Positions 1 to 9,239 of a stretch of 64,000 nt of DNA are shown here, piece after piece. The stretch comes from an uncultured Collinsella sp. (GTDB taxonomy: Bacteria; Actinomycetota; Coriobacteriia; Coriobacteriales; Coriobacteriaceae). The stretch covers positions 1-64,000 of the forward strand of contig CAAFZX010000036.1 of assembly GCA_900767675.1 (NCBI GenBank). Direction: 5' to 3'. The stretch's first letter is position 1. The number at the start of each line of letters is the position of its first letter. The notes below the pieces were generated by a model. That model searched no databases, was not told where the DNA came from, and saw nothing but the letters and a program-made list of their open reading frames with translations. A program made the position numbers and the translations under genes.

Positions 1-111
1 CGGGCACGAAGTTCATCGCGAGTTCCGCACGCAAAGAAGGCCACTTAATGTGGCCTTCGTCTTGCGCAGGACTGTAGAGCAGGGAACTTCGTGCCCGCCG
101 CCCGGGAGGGC
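1..111. repeat. R1 nested palindromic repeat, copy 1 (left arm cut by window edge)
   Basis: Positions 1-87 are identical to 9698-9784 in the same orientation. The core holds a short hairpin, AGGCCACTTAATGTGGCCT. The right flank (84-111) is the exact reverse complement of the left flank of copy 2 (9684-9711), so the full element is a long outer inverted repeat around an inner hairpin. It lies 20 bp beyond the end of the sorting-signal protein gene, on the side where transcription leaves the operon, and may act as its terminator. Confidence 0.85.
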
Positions 112-131
112 GAAGCATTTAGAAGATGGAC

Positions 132-830
132 CTAGCGCTTATCCCTCCGGGATAAAAGCAGCGCGGCCATGAAAGCAATGATTGCAAGCGTCAGCAACAC
201 CAAGAGCAATGCGAGCGTGCTGTCGCCGGTTGCCGCCAGGCCAAACAGACCGGGGCTCTTACTGCCAACAGGTTGTACGGGAATCTTCTCGCCATCGTCC
301 TCGGCGGTGATTTCCCAGCGGATGGTCTTGCTTGCGTCGGCAAGCTCGTTGCCCACCGACGTCGGGACACTTAGTTGCAAATTGAGCACCGTGCTGCCAT
401 CGCTCGTAAACGTTGCGACCTGCGTGGGATAGGCGAACACGCTGCCCGGCGTTCCCGTCTGGAGCCAACCGGCAGACGCATCGCCCGCCGACGCCGTTAA
501 GGTAATGGGCGACAGCTGGCGTGCCGTCTCGTGATCGACAACGGCCCGCACAAACACGCGTACCTGGGACTTTACACCCGTGGCACGAACCTCAATCTGC
601 TGCTCGCGCACATCGCCGGGCATTAGACCTTTAAAGGCGGGAAACAGATCGGGCTCCCCCGAGGAGCCCGTCGCCCCCGAGACCGTCAGCTGGCGCGCAT
701 TTCCGTCATAGGCAATCGCGGGAGTATCGGCAAACGCACGGGCGGGAACAGCGAGCGTGACCACGCAGAAAATGGCCGCGACCATGCAACGCAAGGAGCG
801 CGCAACACCTTTGCGAATTGGGAACGCCAT
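132..830 (-). CDS. Secreted protein with LAXTG-type sorting tail, last gene of the SipW operon
   Basis: The 232-residue product starts with a signal peptide ending near ARAFA. The C-terminus carries LAATG, about 20 hydrophobic residues and SRRDKR. This is the layout of a sortase sorting signal, and LAXTG is the motif known for class E sortases of high-GC actinobacteria. The middle looks beta-rich and has no recognised family. The ATG at 830 is chosen over a longer frame because GGAGGTG lies at the right distance upstream and the upstream gene stops 2 bp earlier. It is the most distal gene of the operon running down from 8959. A wall anchor or base subunit for the fibre genes upstream is inference. 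No class E sortase is in this window. Confidence 0.8.
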   Translation of the reverse strand: MAFPIRKGVARSLRCMVAAIFCVVTLAVPARAFADTPAIAYDGNARQLTVSGATGSSGEPDLFPAFKGLMPGDVREQQIEVRATGVKSQVRVFVRAVVDHETARQLSPITLTASAGDASAGWLQTGTPGSVFAYPTQVATFTSDGSTVLNLQLSVPTSVGNELADASKTIRWEITAEDDGEKIPVQPVGSKSPGLFGLAATGDSTLALLLVLLTLAIIAFMAALLLSRRDKR

Positions 831-832
831 AC

Positions 833-1405
833 TTACGCACCTCCATGCGGCGGCACCAGCACGCCATTCTTGACCGAGCAACCCCATGCATCGTGCACGG
901 CCTCATCGGGCGTCGCCTGGACCGCCTGAGTGGAGATATCCACGACAAGATCGCGACCTTCGGTTGCCTTGAGCTCGGTTACTCTATTAATGAGCATGCC
1001 GGTTTCACCGCCGGGAGCAACGGGCGACGTCCAGTAATAGAACCCGTCGCTCGACTTAACCCAGCTAGAAGCCGAGTTCGCGCCCGAGGCATCAGCCACG
1101 CTCCACGCAATCTCGTAGTCCGAGTCAGCTTGCGGCTCATCCCACAGGCGAGCGCCGCTCGTCGCATCTTGCCAGTAGATATCCACTGCAGCACGAATAT
1201 AGGCGGGCGCAGTACCCGTGTTCTTCGCCTTGACATCGCTTTTCACTTTGCCGTTGAGCGTTTCCTGAACCGATGGCGTCACCGATCCGATGCCGAACTG
1301 GTTGACCAGCACGCCCGTAACCGAAAGCCAAGCCAGCGTGCCTGCCGTACCGGCCAAGAGGATAACCCCCACCAGCAAGGCGATGATGCGCTTGCGCTTG
1401 GACAT
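833..1405 (-). CDS. TasA/CalY-like SipW-dependent surface protein (third)
   Basis: The product has 190 residues. The N-terminus is a short basic stretch, a hydrophobic core and then GTLAWLSVTGVLVNQFGIG. This matches the special signal peptide of SipW substrates such as TasA and CalY, where an A-x-L-S/T motif follows the core. The mature part contains KNTGTAPAYIRA, typical of the TasA-like beta-sandwich in which an N-T-G turn precedes a P-A-Y-I/V-R strand. It lies between the giant protein (1 bp gap) and the LAXTG protein (2 bp gap), so it is probably translated with them. Probable role: minor fibre or adaptor subunit, by inference. Confidence 0.8.
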   Translation of the reverse strand: MSKRKRIIALLVGVILLAGTAGTLAWLSVTGVLVNQFGIGSVTPSVQETLNGKVKSDVKAKNTGTAPAYIRAAVDIYWQDATSGARLWDEPQADSDYEIAWSVADASGANSASSWVKSSDGFYYWTSPVAPGGETGMLINRVTELKATEGRDLVVDISTQAVQATPDEAVHDAWGCSVKNGVLVPPHGGA

Positions 1406-1406
1406 G

Positions 1407-4400
1407 CTAATCCCCCTTCTTTGCTACGTTGCCGTTGCTCCAAACGTTATGGGCACGATCGCTGCCGTCGATCCATTTGTCGTTCACACGCGTGTTCGTG
1501 CAGGTGAACGTGGCATCGTTCGCGCTCGATGCAGACGAAATCGTCAGCTCGGCAGATTTGCCGGGCGCCTTGCCCGGCGTACTCAGCTCGCCCTCGTAGC
1601 GCCATGCCCAAGCCGTGTCTTCCTCGACGGTATAGATGCCCGCCGGAGCGGCGAGCTGCACGCTGCCGACATACCAGGTCTCACCGTTTTCCTGCTGCCG
1701 CTTATCGACCTTCACCTCGGCCACGCGCGTCTCGGGAGAGGCTCCCTCCGCCGTCTTCGTCACCTTAAAGCGGAACGTCTGTCCCATGGCGCTGGCATCG
1801 GTGGTCTTTTTGACGATCGTCAGCGCATGGGTCTTGGCGAAGTCGAACACGGCATTGCCAGGAGCCTGCCCCCCTTCGCCCGTCTTCTTGGACTCCAGGC
1901 GGTTGGTCAAGTCGAACGAACCGTTACCCGAGCCCAAGCTGTAGAGCGAGACATACTGGTCGTTAACGGGTTCCTCCGACATGGACGCACCAGGACCGTA
2001 GCTCGCCCGCTTAACGGTAACAGTCAGCTGCGTCCCCATAAACGGCTCGGCGAAGCAGGCCTTAAACGGCGCCTCATCGGCGTTGTTGTCGACTGTGTTG
2101 CCAGCGGTGGGATCGAGCAGCCACTTAAGCTGCGCGGTCATGGCTACGGGTCTCTCGGTATCAGACGTATCGTTGGCGGCCACTCGATACGTCACGGGAT
2201 ACAGGTCCATGTCTCCCTTGACCGGCTCGCCCTTAAACTCATCCCAAGACTTCGGAGCGCCAACGGCAGGCACATATCGCCACTCCAGGAAGAGTTCGCG
2301 CACGCCACCGCTAGTAGCCGTCTGTTCATCGAGCAGCGCGACGATCTTGGAGTGGGCGTCCGGGTCGTATGCCACGGACTTTTTCTCCATCTCGGGATTG
2401 CCGTTTTTGTCATAGACCGGGTTGCCGCTCTCATCCACCTTGGGAACATCGACGTTATGGACAAAGCCGGCGCCCGTCGCTCGCTCGCCGTCCGAGTCGA
2501 CCGTCGCCGTAAAGACGACCGACCCGTCGACACCGTGATAGCGCACCTTATACGGCGCGATCTTATACACCGCGGTGTAGGTCACGCTCTCAAAGGGCTC
2601 GCTGCCCTCGAGGGGATACTTCTCGTCATCGGTCAACAGAGTGTATTTGCCATCGGGTTCGTAGTCACGCGACCAGCCGACAAAGTCGTACTTGGTGCCA
2701 TCCTTGCCGACAACCTCAGCTGTAGCTCTTACTTCCAGCGAAATTTGATCGCCAGAGTCGGTGCGCGAAAGAGAACGCACAGAATCGGGGTTATCCAGAT
2801 TGGCATCGATACTCGATTGGACAATTACCGCGCTGGCACGGTAGACCGGGTACAGCTCCATGGGGGCGTTAACCACAGTGTTTGTATTCACCATGGGGAG
2901 GCCGTCCGACCAAACGACATAACCGTTGCCGGATGCCGGTTTAGTTTCCGTCCAGCCTACGAAGGCATTGTATGCGTTCGTTGCAGCATCGATGTCGCCA
3001 ACGTTATACGTCGGCAGCGGCATGCCATCCTTAAGGCTGCCGAGCGTATTGCCCTCCTGCGCGAGCTTGCCATCGATATCGGTGTCGTTCAGGTGATACA
3101 CCACCGCAATGGGCGTGTAGTAGGCCACAAACGTGTAAGGCTTGCCCGGCTCCACCGGATAGGTATACGAGTTATTGCCGTCAGATTCGAGCTCCTTAAC
3201 CTCACCGTTCGGGAGTTCGATTTCGACCTTATTCAGCTTGTATCGCTCGCCGCCTGACTTGTATACCGTCGTTTCGATATCAGGAGTCACCGTTGCCGTG
3301 GCGGGATCGGTGTCCGCATTGAGATTAGGGGTGATGTCATACCTAGGAACATTCACCTCGGAAGTGCCATTAAAACCGGCGCGGTGCAGGTTGGTGGTGT
3401 ATTTGACGTCGAACTTTGCGTAGACGGGATAGGCATCCTGACACTGGGTGACCTTGGAGTCATCCGTCGCCAAGTATGGCGCCGCCTTTTCCGGATCGCT
3501 CGTCACATAGGGGTCGTTGGCGACATCATAGATATATTTCCAGACGGCAGAATCCTTCTTGACCTCGGCGGTCGAAATCCAGCCCAGGAACTTATAGCCC
3601 GGCACGGCCATGTCGGCATCGGTCGGGGAAGCTTCGAGGGTCAGGGGGCTCTCATACGATCCCTTCTCACCATCTTCTGGTTTTTCGGCCACTTTAACCG
3701 ACTTATTAACATGCGGGTAGTAATACGTGAACGTCGGATCCGCCCCGTTCACCTTGGTCTGCAGCAAGTTACTCTCATAGCGCCGCGTGGCAGTCCTCAC
3801 GACATTATCGCCCTTGTTGTAGAAATTAACGTCCGTGGTAATCATCGCGCGAACGTAGTACTTCTTATCTGTACGCACTATGCTCTCGATGGGATTTTTC
3901 ACATATGTCCAATATTCACCATCGCGCTCAAGCGTCCAGAAATTCAGGCGATAGCGATCATTCACCAGTTTGGCCGTTACGTTCAGCGAAGCCGAAGTCC
4001 AAGTATCGCTTAGCGTTGCAGCGCCTGGAAAATCAGTATCGGCATAGAGGTTTTTTAGAGTATCGGCTCCCATATCGTTTTTAACGTTGTGTGAGTACGC
4101 GTTAAGGGGACTCACGATAAGGGTTTCCTTCGTGAAGCGCGTGCCACACGTTTTGTCATACCCATCCTTTATACCGTGGTCAACATGCTCCGGACCCCAG
4201 TGGACGACGTTTTCACGCACGAAGGTACTACCGACGTTTTCCTCAAAGGGCGTTTGATAGCGATTCCAAACGGAACAAAGTAGCTTGCTGTCCGTAAACT
4301 CATGGTTGGTATAAGCCCGAACGTAATAATCCACTCGGTACTCAAAGCGGGCGATGTAGGTGTGCGGCGCGGTTAAATCGACATCTGCGGGGAGTGTGTA

Positions 4401-6878
4401 GCTGGGGTAGCGGCTTACGCGCACCTCGAGCGGGGCATCCTCGGTCCCCTTGTTTTCATACCAACCCAAGAAGCGATAGCCATCGGGCAGCTTGCCGTCC
4501 TCGGACAGAGGTTTATTGTCCTTATCTCGTACCTGCACGGTATAGGAGCTCGTTCCATTCTCGCCCGGCCGCACGTCCACATGAGTATTACCCACGCCAA
4601 CGCGCTGGGTCACATCACCGAGTTCATCCTGCTCATTGCCTTCGAACACCGTCATGATGTTCGAGACGTAGTCGCTGTACACCGGATAGAAGTCGGTAGG
4701 ACGGACAACAGTGATCTCGCTACCCGCAGGATAAAAAGCTCCCTGATTTTTAAGATCGGCTAACTCAGTCGAGGTGATGGCGGCATAGGCACCATTCATG
4801 CTCTTATCGACGTTCGGCTGCGTGGTCCATCCAATAAACGTCGCGGTTGTCGACAAGCTGCCGCGATCCGCGGGGGCAGTTGGCGTCAGGCCGACGCCAT
4901 AGCGGTACCAGTCCGTCGACTTATCATGCGCTTTGCCGTCTTCCCAATTGAGCGTCTCACCATTTACGTTGTAGAACAGCACCTGCGCCTCGTATGAAGC
5001 GATAAAGAGGTCATTGCCCTTGAAGCCCTCACTCTCGGCATGATCCTTGCCGTTGTCGGCAGTGTAGATAGACGTCGCCTCGTGCTTCGTGTTGTCCTGA
5101 ACGCGCTTGCCATCCTTCACCGCATCGGCATCGGTCTTGCCGTTAAACCAGCTGTTGTCTTGTCCAATTCGGTTCACACGCACATCGGGCTCGCGGAACC
5201 AGCCCATAAAGCGGTAGCCGCCGTTCGCCTCGCTCAGCCCCTCAGGCTTTGCTGAGGTATCCTGCTTAAACGTTACCGATGTATCGCCCTGGGCCAAGCC
5301 CTGAGCCGTTCCTGCTAGCACGGCGCTCACGGCAAAGGCGTACGGATCCGTGGTCGCTTGATCAATACCGAGTTTGGTCGCCTCGATTGTCGCGGTGCCC
5401 GCACCGGGAAAATCGATCGTCGCCTTAACGCTCTGGCCATGCACGGGGATATTCAGCTTGTAATCCATCGCCCACTCATTGGTGTGCTGGCCACCCAAGG
5501 AATCGTCGTTAGCGGTCGAGCGCATGGTACCGGCACAGAAGTCGTAGTCGTGCTCCTCCCACAGCTCGCGCGTGGTATAGCGCTCGTCATCCCACGGACC
5601 ATAGCCGTCGCCCGCGGTAGTGCCGTCGCCACCAAACGAGGGGATTTTCTTTTTGGCAGGGTTACCCTGGCTGTTGCCAGAAAGGCTCACGCTCGGTTTA
5701 AAGTAGCACTCGGTGACCATGGCATCATCCTTGTTAGCGCGCGCAGCAATGCCGCCCAGGTTCACGTCGTTTTGGATGATGGGGATCACGGCGATGGGGT
5801 TGTACTGGCGCGAGCTCAGGTCGCCCGCAAAGTGGCTGCGGACGAGCTCGTTGCCCTTTTCAGTCAAAATACGGCCCGCCAGGCCGCCTGTCCACGCTCG
5901 CGTCACGGCGACAACTCCCACGTACGATGCGGCATAGCTGTAGCACTGCGCCGTCGAGAAGCAGTCGATAATCTTGGCGTTGCCCGCCATGCAGCCCACA
6001 AAGCCCGAGGCGTACACGTTGTTGCCGCCCAGGGCGCCAACGGCCACATCGTATTTATTGGTGACGTCGGTCATGCCCTTCTCGGCAATCGAGCCATTCT
6101 TTTTGCGCGTAGGCGTAACGCGGCAGTACTCGATGGTCGAGTTCTTGACGTAGCCGGCAAACGCCGCCATATACAGGCCCTCGCCACCGATTGCCTGTAC
6201 ACCCGAAGTCGTGTTGTTAACGGCGCGGCCACCACGGACCTCGCAGTTGTAAAGGGTGCAGCCGTCGAGCTCGCCGGCAATGAGACCACCCTCAAAGCCC
6301 GCGTTGGTAATTACGTTGAGCATGTTGTTGGCGCACGTAACGTGCAGGGTGCTCTCCATGACCATAACGTTTTCGAAGCGCGTGTTGACGGCCTTGCCCA
6401 CGATGATGCCGCCGCGGAAGTCAGCCCAAATGTTGGCATCCTTGACCAGGAAGTTCTTGATGGTGGCGCCGTCGGTCTCGGCAAAAAAGCCCGTATCGCG
6501 CTCGGGATCCAACATATTGTTGGCGTAGTCCAGACCTTTAACGGTGTGGTTCTGGCCATCGAAAACGCCCTTAAAGGGATGCTCCTTATTGCCAAAGGAG
6601 AGGTGCTTGACCGTGTTCGAGACGATGGCCTTCATGTCCTCACCATCGAGCTCAATATCGTTATCGAGATAAACGTGCCAGCCGGACGTATCGCGTTCAC
6701 GCGATAGTGCCACGCACGCCAAAAAGTCGTTCTCGTTTTTGATGTGATATTCGTTTTTGTCCTCGGGCACGCCCTCGGCATGCGACGCCACCGGCAGCGC
6801 CATTACACAGCAAAGGGCAATCGCCGCGACGGCAATCAGCCTGCTAAGCACACCTCGGTTCGTGTTCTTGATCTTCAT
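1407..6878 (-). CDS. Giant secreted surface protein with GW-containing InlB-like repeats
   Basis: The 1823-residue protein has a signal peptide (cleavage near ASHA-EG). Residues about 30-480 resemble a right-handed beta-helix, with GVFDGQNHTVKGL followed by repeated I-x-N/D-x-x-V turns as in GLUG/adhesin repeats. Residues about 480-1550 hold at least six copies of a module ending F-x-GW (near 556, 679, 803, 1097, 1304 and 1399), as in Listeria-Bacteroides (InlB B) repeats. The last 135 residues (LTIVKKTTD to TCTNTR) look like a Cna-B/pilin-type isopeptide domain. There is no LPXTG and no C-terminal membrane helix, so attachment must be indirect, perhaps through the TasA-like subunits encoded on both sides. 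The ATG at 6878 lies 3 bp after the previous gene. Adhesin function is inference. Confidence 0.85.
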   Translation of the reverse strand: MKIKNTNRGVLSRLIAVAAIALCCVMALPVASHAEGVPEDKNEYHIKNENDFLACVALSRERDTSGWHVYLDNDIELDGEDMKAIVSNTVKHLSFGNKEHPFKGVFDGQNHTVKGLDYANNMLDPERDTGFFAETDGATIKNFLVKDANIWADFRGGIIVGKAVNTRFENVMVMESTLHVTCANNMLNVITNAGFEGGLIAGELDGCTLYNCEVRGGRAVNNTTSGVQAIGGEGLYMAAFAGYVKNSTIEYCRVTPTRKKNGSIAEKGMTDVTNKYDVAVGALGGNNVYASGFVGCMAGNAKIIDCFSTAQCYSYAASYVGVVAVTRAWTGGLAGRILTEKGNELVRSHFAGDLSSRQYNPIAVIPIIQNDVNLGGIAARANKDDAMVTECYFKPSVSLSGNSQGNPAKKKIPSFGGDGTTAGDGYGPWDDERYTTRELWEEHDYDFCAGTMRSTANDDSLGGQHTNEWAMDYKLNIPVHGQSVKATIDFPGAGTATIEATKLGIDQATTDPYAFAVSAVLAGTAQGLAQGDTSVTFKQDTSAKPEGLSEANGGYRFMGWFREPDVRVNRIGQDNSWFNGKTDADAVKDGKRVQDNTKHEATSIYTADNGKDHAESEGFKGNDLFIASYEAQVLFYNVNGETLNWEDGKAHDKSTDWYRYGVGLTPTAPADRGSLSTTATFIGWTTQPNVDKSMNGAYAAITSTELADLKNQGAFYPAGSEITVVRPTDFYPVYSDYVSNIMTVFEGNEQDELGDVTQRVGVGNTHVDVRPGENGTSSYTVQVRDKDNKPLSEDGKLPDGYRFLGWYENKGTEDAPLEVRVSRYPSYTLPADVDLTAPHTYIARFEYRVDYYVRAYTNHEFTDSKLLCSVWNRYQTPFEENVGSTFVRENVVHWGPEHVDHGIKDGYDKTCGTRFTKETLIVSPLNAYSHNVKNDMGADTLKNLYADTDFPGAATLSDTWTSASLNVTAKLVNDRYRLNFWTLERDGEYWTYVKNPIESIVRTDKKYYVRAMITTDVNFYNKGDNVVRTATRRYESNLLQTKVNGADPTFTYYYPHVNKSVKVAEKPEDGEKGSYESPLTLEASPTDADMAVPGYKFLGWISTAEVKKDSAVWKYIYDVANDPYVTSDPEKAAPYLATDDSKVTQCQDAYPVYAKFDVKYTTNLHRAGFNGTSEVNVPRYDITPNLNADTDPATATVTPDIETTVYKSGGERYKLNKVEIELPNGEVKELESDGNNSYTYPVEPGKPYTFVAYYTPIAVVYHLNDTDIDGKLAQEGNTLGSLKDGMPLPTYNVGDIDAATNAYNAFVGWTETKPASGNGYVVWSDGLPMVNTNTVVNAPMELYPVYRASAVIVQSSIDANLDNPDSVRSLSRTDSGDQISLEVRATAEVVGKDGTKYDFVGWSRDYEPDGKYTLLTDDEKYPLEGSEPFESVTYTAVYKIAPYKVRYHGVDGSVVFTATVDSDGERATGAGFVHNVDVPKVDESGNPVYDKNGNPEMEKKSVAYDPDAHSKIVALLDEQTATSGGVRELFLEWRYVPAVGAPKSWDEFKGEPVKGDMDLYPVTYRVAANDTSDTERPVAMTAQLKWLLDPTAGNTVDNNADEAPFKACFAEPFMGTQLTVTVKRASYGPGASMSEEPVNDQYVSLYSLGSGNGSFDLTNRLESKKTGEGGQAPGNAVFDFAKTHALTIVKKTTDASAMGQTFRFKVTKTAEGASPETRVAEVKVDKRQQENGETWYVGSVQLAAPAGIYTVEEDTAWAWRYEGELSTPGKAPGKSAELTISSASSANDATFTCTNTRVNDKWIDGSDRAHNVWSNGNVAKKGD

Positions 6879-6881
6879 AGG

Positions 6882-7529
6882 CTAGTTCGCCTCCGGCCAA
6901 CCCACGACGTCAAGCACGTCGAGGACGGTATCGTTTGATTGCTGGTTTTTGGCCTGCACGGCCTGAACGTCAATATCGAGCCTGAATGAGCCCCCGTGCG
7001 CGGCATCGTGGTAGTCGCCCACAAAACGCAGCGAGTCCATGAGGCTCTCCGTCATGGCATCGGGGTCGAGCACGCCGCCACGCCCGGTCAATCCACGGTA
7101 GTAGTACCACCCATCGCCGCCATCGATCCACGGAGACCCCTCGCCCGCGTTCACGTGAAAGGCGACGTTGCCCGAGGCATCCGCGCTCGAGCCGTCGGGC
7201 GCTACCGACGTCATGCGCAGACGCGCGCGAACGTACTCAGGCTGCGCGCCGACGTTCTCCACGCGCACAATGCGGCTGATGTCAGAGCCGCTGGCCCTGG
7301 TATCGGGATAGTCGCCGTGCTCGTCGGCCTCAAACGGAATCTCCTCGCCCTGCTCGTTTAGGGTGTATTCGCAGACTCGTACCTTCACGCTGCCAAACGA
7401 TAGGACGTTGTTCGCCGGAACCATATCAACGGTAAAAGCCAGCGTGCCACACAGGCACGCCAGGGCCAACAGCGCCATCGCGGCAAGCGCCAAGGTGCGT
7501 TTCTGATTGTCGGAAAGATTGTTGAGCAT
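6882..7529 (-). CDS. TasA/CalY-like SipW-dependent surface protein (second)
   Basis: The 215-residue product has a hydrophobic leader followed by CGTLAFTVDMVPANNVLSFGSVKV, matching the pattern of SipW substrates (G-T-x-A-x-x, then an N-x-F/L-S-F-G-S strand). It also has VENVGAQPEYVRARLRM, the conserved N-x-G-x-x-P-x-Y-V-R strand of the TasA-like fold. A TTG at 7541 would add four residues; the ATG at 7529 is preferred, although the ribosome binding site is weak for either. It sits downstream of a strong hairpin (7559-7609) and 3 bp before the giant protein gene, so it is probably made at a lower level than the first TasA-like subunit. Confidence 0.8.
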   Translation of the reverse strand: MLNNLSDNQKRTLALAAMALLALACLCGTLAFTVDMVPANNVLSFGSVKVRVCEYTLNEQGEEIPFEADEHGDYPDTRASGSDISRIVRVENVGAQPEYVRARLRMTSVAPDGSSADASGNVAFHVNAGEGSPWIDGGDGWYYYRGLTGRGGVLDPDAMTESLMDSLRFVGDYHDAAHGGSFRLDIDVQAVQAKNQQSNDTVLDVLDVVGWPEAN

Positions 7530-7558
7530 TACGTTCGCCAATCGTCGATAAAAGGGGG

Positions 7559-7609
7559 ACCGAGATCCCGACCCGAAAATGAGGATGGGGAGCGGGTCGG
7601 GATCTCGGT
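7559..7609 (-). terminator. Strong intra-operon hairpin, likely attenuator or RNA stabiliser
   Basis: Perfect 17-bp arms (7559-7575 and 7593-7609) surround a 17-nt loop. On the minus strand the hairpin is followed by CCCCCTTTTAT, a weak U tract. It sits between the first TasA-like gene and the rest of the operon. Partial termination or 3' protection here would raise the first subunit over the others. Confidence 0.7.
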
Positions 7610-7622
7610 GGAGGGGGTGGGA

Positions 7623-8330
7623 TTACTTCAGGCCGTTAGCCCAATCCTTGGCCTGAGCAACGGCGTTGGCGGCAGGAGTAGCTTCCTCGCCCTTCTGGTC
7701 GGCGCCGAAGATGTAGGCGGAAACCGTCATCTTGGGAGCGTCGGCGACCATGGAGCCCTTCAGCGTGCTAGGGAACATAACCTTACTAAAGAGCTCGCCG
7801 GTGTAGACGTCCGCAGCAGCGCTCTTGGCGCCTAGAACGGCGGGACCGCTCGTGGCGCCCTTGGCGTACATGAACAGGCCGCTCAGGTACTTGCCGTCGG
7901 CAGAGGTTACCACCTCACCCTCGACCGGCTTCCAGTTGTTGTTAAGGGTGAAGTACGGAGTTTCCGCGGCGTCGGCGCCCTCCTTGACCATGGCGTTCTT
8001 CACATAGATAAACACGTAGGCGTCATCGGAGCCCTTCTTGATGCCAACGTTGGGGTTCTTATCGGCAGTTGCGCCGGGAACGATCTTGGAGTCGTCGACC
8101 CACTTGGTCTCGAACAGGTAGGCCTTGCCAGTATTCGGATTACTGGGGTCCGGCTTCTCGGGGTCGGTCGGATCCGGTTTGTTCTCCGTGGGACCAAAGC
8201 TACCCACCGTAAACACGTTCTCCAGCGACTGCGTAGCCGTCAGCCAGGCATAGGTGCCCACGCCGGCAGCAAGCACCAGCAGCAGCAGGGCGGCAACGAT
8301 GCCGTAGCGTTTTTTCTTCTTGTTTTCCAT
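7623..8330 (-). CDS. TasA/CalY-like SipW-dependent surface protein (first, probable major subunit)
   Basis: The 235-residue product starts MENKKKKRYGI, followed by a long hydrophobic core and GTYAWLTATQSLENVFTVGSFG, a textbook SipW-type leader and first strand of TasA/CalY proteins. A Pro/Asp-rich linker (about residues 47-68) precedes a beta-rich body containing YVFIYVKNAM. The ATG at 8330 is set by GGAAG upstream; a longer frame to 8576 would overlap the peptidase gene. It is the first substrate gene after the SipW peptidase and is followed by a strong hairpin, as expected for the most abundant subunit of a fibre. The abundance claim is inference. Confidence 0.85.
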   Translation of the reverse strand: MENKKKKRYGIVAALLLLVLAAGVGTYAWLTATQSLENVFTVGSFGPTENKPDPTDPEKPDPSNPNTGKAYLFETKWVDDSKIVPGATADKNPNVGIKKGSDDAYVFIYVKNAMVKEGADAAETPYFTLNNNWKPVEGEVVTSADGKYLSGLFMYAKGATSGPAVLGAKSAAADVYTGELFSKVMFPSTLKGSMVADAPKMTVSAYIFGADQKGEEATPAANAVAQAKDWANGLK

Positions 8331-8401
8331 CGTTCTCTTCCTTTCGAAAATCGACTTCCCCGGCAACGACCCTTGCCGTTGCCGACACCTCTCCCCTGCC
8401 G

Positions 8402-8959
8402 CTATGGACGCCGCTCCCTCGCATGCACGCGGGTATGCTTGCCCGCAGGCTCGTCGGGAACCATCCGATCGAGCACTATCGACGCCGCAACCAGCAGCGC
8501 CAGAACGGCCACCACAACAAGCAAACCGGGCATCGTCGTGCAATATGCGTTGACGAAGCCCAGGTAAGGGACACAAAAAGAGACAGTGCCGATCACGCGC
8601 GAAAAAGGCGTCTGCTCGGCGTCGTGCATGATGGTTCCATCTGCATTTTTGTTTGCGATTCCCTGCGTGCCGATCATCTGCGCCACAGGGTCGACCTCGT
8701 ACACCTGGTGCGTCACCACGGCGCCGTCCGATCGGTAAAACGTTGCATTGTCGCCCACGGCAATATCCGCTTGATCAACCTGGTGGACAAACACCATGGA
8801 GCCAACGGGAAGCTCGGGCTCCATAGAGCCCGAGAGCACAGCAAAAGGCATGTATCCAAATGCACGAGGAACAAAAGAAACGACGGCAAGGGCCATGACG
8901 AGCACAAGCGCCATGCTACTAAGAAGCGCAATAAATCGTTTGAGTCCGCGCGCCGCCAT
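8402..8959 (-). CDS. sipW: SipW-type signal peptidase I
   Basis: A 185-residue membrane serine protease. The N-terminal helix (residues 8-30) is followed by FAVLSGSMEPEL, which holds the catalytic serine (about S45), and then by DGAVVTHQVY with a histidine at about H84. A histidine in place of the lysine of classical Lep marks the ER/SipW branch of family S26. A second hydrophobic helix lies near the C-terminus (VVVAVLALLVAASIVL), which is also typical. SipW enzymes process TasA-like preproteins; three such genes follow in the same operon, so the pairing is strong. It is the promoter-proximal gene. Confidence 0.92.
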   Translation of the reverse strand: MAARGLKRFIALLSSMALVLVMALAVVSFVPRAFGYMPFAVLSGSMEPELPVGSMVFVHQVDQADIAVGDNATFYRSDGAVVTHQVYEVDPVAQMIGTQGIANKNADGTIMHDAEQTPFSRVIGTVSFCVPYLGFVNAYCTTMPGLLVVVAVLALLVAASIVLDRMVPDEPAGKHTRVHARERRP

Positions 8960-9087
8960 AATAATTAATTCATCCCCATCGAGGCCTTAATTCGACCAAT
9001 CCAAGGGTCAGCAAGTTTCAACAGAAACCGCAAGGCGCTTGAATAGCGAGTCCGAAATAAGCCAATTTGGAATCTTTTCGTAAGAAA

Positions 9088-9116
9088 AACATAGCGATGT
9101 GCTACACATTTTTCAA
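9088..9116 (-). promoter_or_regulatory. Candidate promoter of the SipW operon
   Basis: On the minus strand, TTGAAA (9111-9116) and TATGTT (9088-9093) are separated by 17 bp. The 5' untranslated region would be about 120 nt. The same stretch has GTAGCA repeated about 33 bp apart and a TAGCGA/TCGCTA pair, which may be regulator sites. Motif match only. Confidence 0.35.
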
Positions 9117-9200
9117 TGTTTTGTCGCTAAATGCTACTTATTTTGGCGTAAGTGGTCATTTATCCCCATACCGGACTGCCATATCCAATATCTACTACTA

Positions 9201-9239
9201 ACCCCCTACGCATCTTCTTCATAGGGGGTCTGTTTTTTT
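9201..9239 (+). terminator. Intrinsic terminator facing the plus strand with no annotated plus-strand gene before it
   Basis: ACCCCCTA (9201-9208) pairs with TAGGGGGT (9222-9229) and is followed by TCTG and seven T. The nearest upstream genes all run on the minus strand, so this would end an unannotated short transcript or antisense RNA. Confidence 0.55.

Noticed and set aside
1290..3257. Plus-strand reading frame of 655 codons
   Set aside because: Antisense to the giant surface protein; no recognisable motif and no signal for translation.
8960..9200. Cyclic-di-GMP riboswitch in the SipW operon leader
   Set aside because: I compared the leader with the class I consensus and saw no matching core.
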